Source of the DNA: Lentisphaerota bacterium
Lineage (GTDB): Bacteria > Verrucomicrobiota > Kiritimatiellia > JAAZAB01
Length of the DNA stretch: 5,299 nt
Direction of reading: 5' to 3'
Assembly (NCBI GenBank): GCA_016182435.1
Contig: JACPGN010000291.1
Coordinates: forward strand, 1 to 5,299
The number at the start of each line of letters is the position of its first letter. Within the stretch, counting starts at the first letter, position 1. The notes beneath the pieces are model-generated. The model worked only from the letters and a program-made list of their open reading frames with translations. It was not told the origin of the DNA and did no database searches. Shown here in pieces: positions 3,562-5,299 of this stretch. The position numbers and the translations under genes were made by a program.

Positions 3562-5299
3562 TATCATGGGCGCGCGCGCTGCTCCTCGGGACGCTGCTGG
3601 CCTGCACGGTTCTCGGCGCTGCCCGGGTATCCGCGGCCGAGTCTTCGGCTGCGGAATCTGAGGATGCCATTACCTTTTATGGCGTGGCCGAAAAAATCCG
3701 CGGGTTCGATCCGGTCATGGCCGGCGACGTGGCCTCCGCGCTGGCCATCAGCCGGATTTACGAAGGCCTGCTGCAATATGCTTACCTGAAGCGGCCTTAT
3801 GCCCTCGAGCCTTGCCTGGCTGCGGCCTTGCCGGAGGTTTCGCCAGATGGACTGACCTACACCTTTCAAGTCCGCCGCGGCATTTATTTCCAGGACGATC
3901 AGTGTTTCACGGCTACGCACGGCCAGGGCCGGGAGCTGACTGCCTCAGATTTTGTATATGCCCTCAAGCGCGTGGCGGATCTTAAGACCGGTTCAACCGG
4001 CTTCTGGGCCTTCAATGACCGCCTCGTGGGCCTGGATGAGTTTCGCGCCGCTTCCGCCGGCGAGCAGCCGACCGATTATGATCTCCCCGTGGAGGGCTTG
4101 AGCGCGCCCGAGCGCTTCACCTTCCGCATCCGCTTGAAGCGGCCTTATCCGCAACTCATTTGGATCATGACCATGCATTACACCTTTGCCGTGCCGCGCG
4201 AGGCGGTGGAGTTCTACGGCGCGGACTTTGTGAACCACCCCGTCGGGACGGGCCCTTATCTGTTGAAATCGTGGAAAAAGAATTACCGGCTGGAATACGT
4301 CCGGAATCCCAAGTGGGCCGCGACCGGCCGTATTGAGCGCTACCCGGCCGAGGGCGCGCCCGGCGATGAGGCGCAGGGCCTGCTGCGGGATGCCGGAGTT
4401 TCCGTGCCCATCATTGACCGCGTGGTGCAATACGTCGTCGGGGATTCCTCCACCATGTGGTTCCTGTTCCTCAAGGGCCAGTTCGAGATGTCCGGTATTT
4501 CCCGCGACAACTGGAACGCGGTGATCTCGGCCGAAAAAACCTTGAACCGCGACCTTGCGCAAAAAGGTATCCGTATGTATAGCGCCCCGGTCATGGAGAC
4601 CTATTACATTGGCTTCAACATGGATGATGAAGTAGTCGGAACCAACAAGCTGCTGCGCCAGGCGCTGACTTGCGCGTTCAACAGCGAAACCTATGTTGAG
4701 TTTTACAATCAGCGCATTATCCGCGCCAAAGGGCCGCTTCCGCCGACCATCGCCGGGTTTGAAGAACAGCGCACGCCGTATCCCTTTGACCTGTCCCGCG
4801 CGCGGAGTTTATTGGAGCAAGCGGGGTATCCGGAGGGCAAAGACCCGCGTACCCTCCGGCGCCTGAAGCTGACCATTGACCTGGGCAATGCCAACGATCC
4901 TGAACTGCGCGCCGCCGTGGAATTATTCGCCGATTTCATGGGGCAAATCGGCGTGCTGATCGTGCCGGTTTATAATAACTGGCCGGCCTTCCTGGAACGG
5001 ATTGAACGGCGCCAGGCGCAGTTGTTCCGCCTGGGCTGGGTGGCGGATTATCCCGACGCCGAAAACTTCCTCCAGCTCTTCTATGGAGCGAACAGCTCGC
5101 CCGGTCCTAACCACAGCAATTACCGCAACAAGGAGTTTGATACGCTCTATGAACGGGTGCGGGTAATGCCGGATTCGCCGGAGCGCACGGAGTTGTACCG
5201 GAAAATGGCCGCGCTGGTGGTGGAAGACTGTCCGTGGCTTTTTGAACAGCACCCGCTGGCCTACGGGCTGACCCACGCTTGGCTGCGCAACTACAAGCC
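3543..5299 (+). CDS. oligopeptide ABC transporter substrate-binding protein (OppA/DppA type, SBP_bac_5), 3' end cut
   Basis: The frame is open from ATG 3543 to the window end, giving 585 residues with no stop. Proteins of this family capture peptides or similar solutes outside the inner membrane and deliver them to an ABC permease. The N-terminus is an export signal with hydrophobic core ALLLGTLLACTVLGA (12-26). Cys21 in LLAC is a weak lipobox; otherwise cleavage near VSA-AE (29-33) is likely. Family signatures are LPEVSPDGLTYTFQVRRGIYF (from 96), LTASDFVYALKRV (132-144), NHPVGTGPYLLKSW (231-244) and GWVADYPDAENFLQLFYG (498-515), the last being characteristic. The end, HPLAYGLTHAWLRNYK, lies near the usual C-terminus, so probably only a few dozen residues are missing. 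The start has no clear Shine-Dalgarno and sits in a repeat; the next in-frame ATG (3717) would remove the signal peptide, which favours 3543. Permease genes would be expected downstream. Confidence 0.9.
   Translation, partial: MPGLFFISWARALLLGTLLACTVLGAARVSAAESSAAESEDAITFYGVAEKIRGFDPVMAGDVASALAISRIYEGLLQYAYLKRPYALEPCLAAALPEVSPDGLTYTFQVRRGIYFQDDQCFTATHGQGRELTASDFVYALKRVADLKTGSTGFWAFNDRLVGLDEFRAASAGEQPTDYDLPVEGLSAPERFTFRIRLKRPYPQLIWIMTMHYTFAVPREAVEFYGADFVNHPVGTGPYLLKSWKKNYRLEYVRNPKWAATGRIERYPAEGAPGDEAQGLLRDAGVSVPIIDRVVQYVVGDSSTMWFLFLKGQFEMSGISRDNWNAVISAEKTLNRDLAQKGIRMYSAPVMETYYIGFNMDDEVVGTNKLLRQALTCAFNSETYVEFYNQRIIRAKGPLPPTIAGFEEQRTPYPFDLSRARSLLEQAGYPEGKDPRTLRRLKLTIDLGNANDPELRAAVELFADFMGQIGVLIVPVYNNWPAFLERIERRQAQLFRLGWVADYPDAENFLQLFYGANSSPGPNHSNYRNKEFDTLYERVRVMPDSPERTELYRKMAALVVEDCPWLFEQHPLAYGLTHAWLRNYK

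Noticed and set aside
3188..3670. 160-residue minus-strand frame across the secG / binding-protein gap
   Set aside because: It translates the repeat mosaic (text such as PSPPPSPQGEG) and the antisense of two real genes; this kind of repeat-derived frame is a common false call.
3993..4562. 189-residue minus-strand frame
   Set aside because: Antisense to the well-supported substrate-binding protein, without family motifs.

Overview
The window is GC-rich bacterial DNA, probably from the Verrucomicrobiota or a neighbouring PVC lineage. That placement is an inference. It rests on the gene types (a heparinase II/III-like enzyme, a SecG with a long Pro/Ala tail, an OppA-type binding protein) and on intergenic DNA packed with the kinds of dispersed palindromic repeats that I associate with such genomes. 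No rRNA, tRNA, CRISPR array or transposase was seen.

Layout. Positions 1-141 may be the last 46 codons of an unrecognised + strand gene. From 142 to 285 there is no gene, but there is a C-rich, G-poor tract (read on the - strand) and a dispersed-repeat unit that touches the next stop codon. Positions 286-2442 (- strand) encode a complete 718-residue heparinase II/III-like protein. Positions 2443-2872 form a 430-base divergent intergenic region. It holds a 9-nt-period CACGGAT inverted-repeat element loaded with seven small perfect palindromes, then the secG leader. Positions 2873-3283 (+) encode SecG, a subunit of the SecYEG protein export channel. Positions 3284-3542 are a mosaic of repeats: a REP-like hairpin, a 33-bp imperfect inverted repeat and a flanking imperfect direct repeat. 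From 3543 to the window end (+) runs a periplasmic oligopeptide-binding protein of the SBP_bac_5 family, missing probably only its last few residues.

The three main genes do not form an obvious pathway. SecG is housekeeping export machinery. The binding protein has an export signal and so would use the Sec channel, but the 259-base repeat-filled gap argues against tight co-transcription with secG. The heparinase-like protein is transcribed away from both and has no visible signal peptide.

The coding content is ordinary. The most unusual material is the intergenic DNA. There is a run of perfect palindromes with mostly 3-nt loops at 2522-2664. A repeat copy appears to contain the start codon of the binding protein. 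A second repeat unit abuts the stop codon of the heparinase gene. No convincing new multi-gene system was found.
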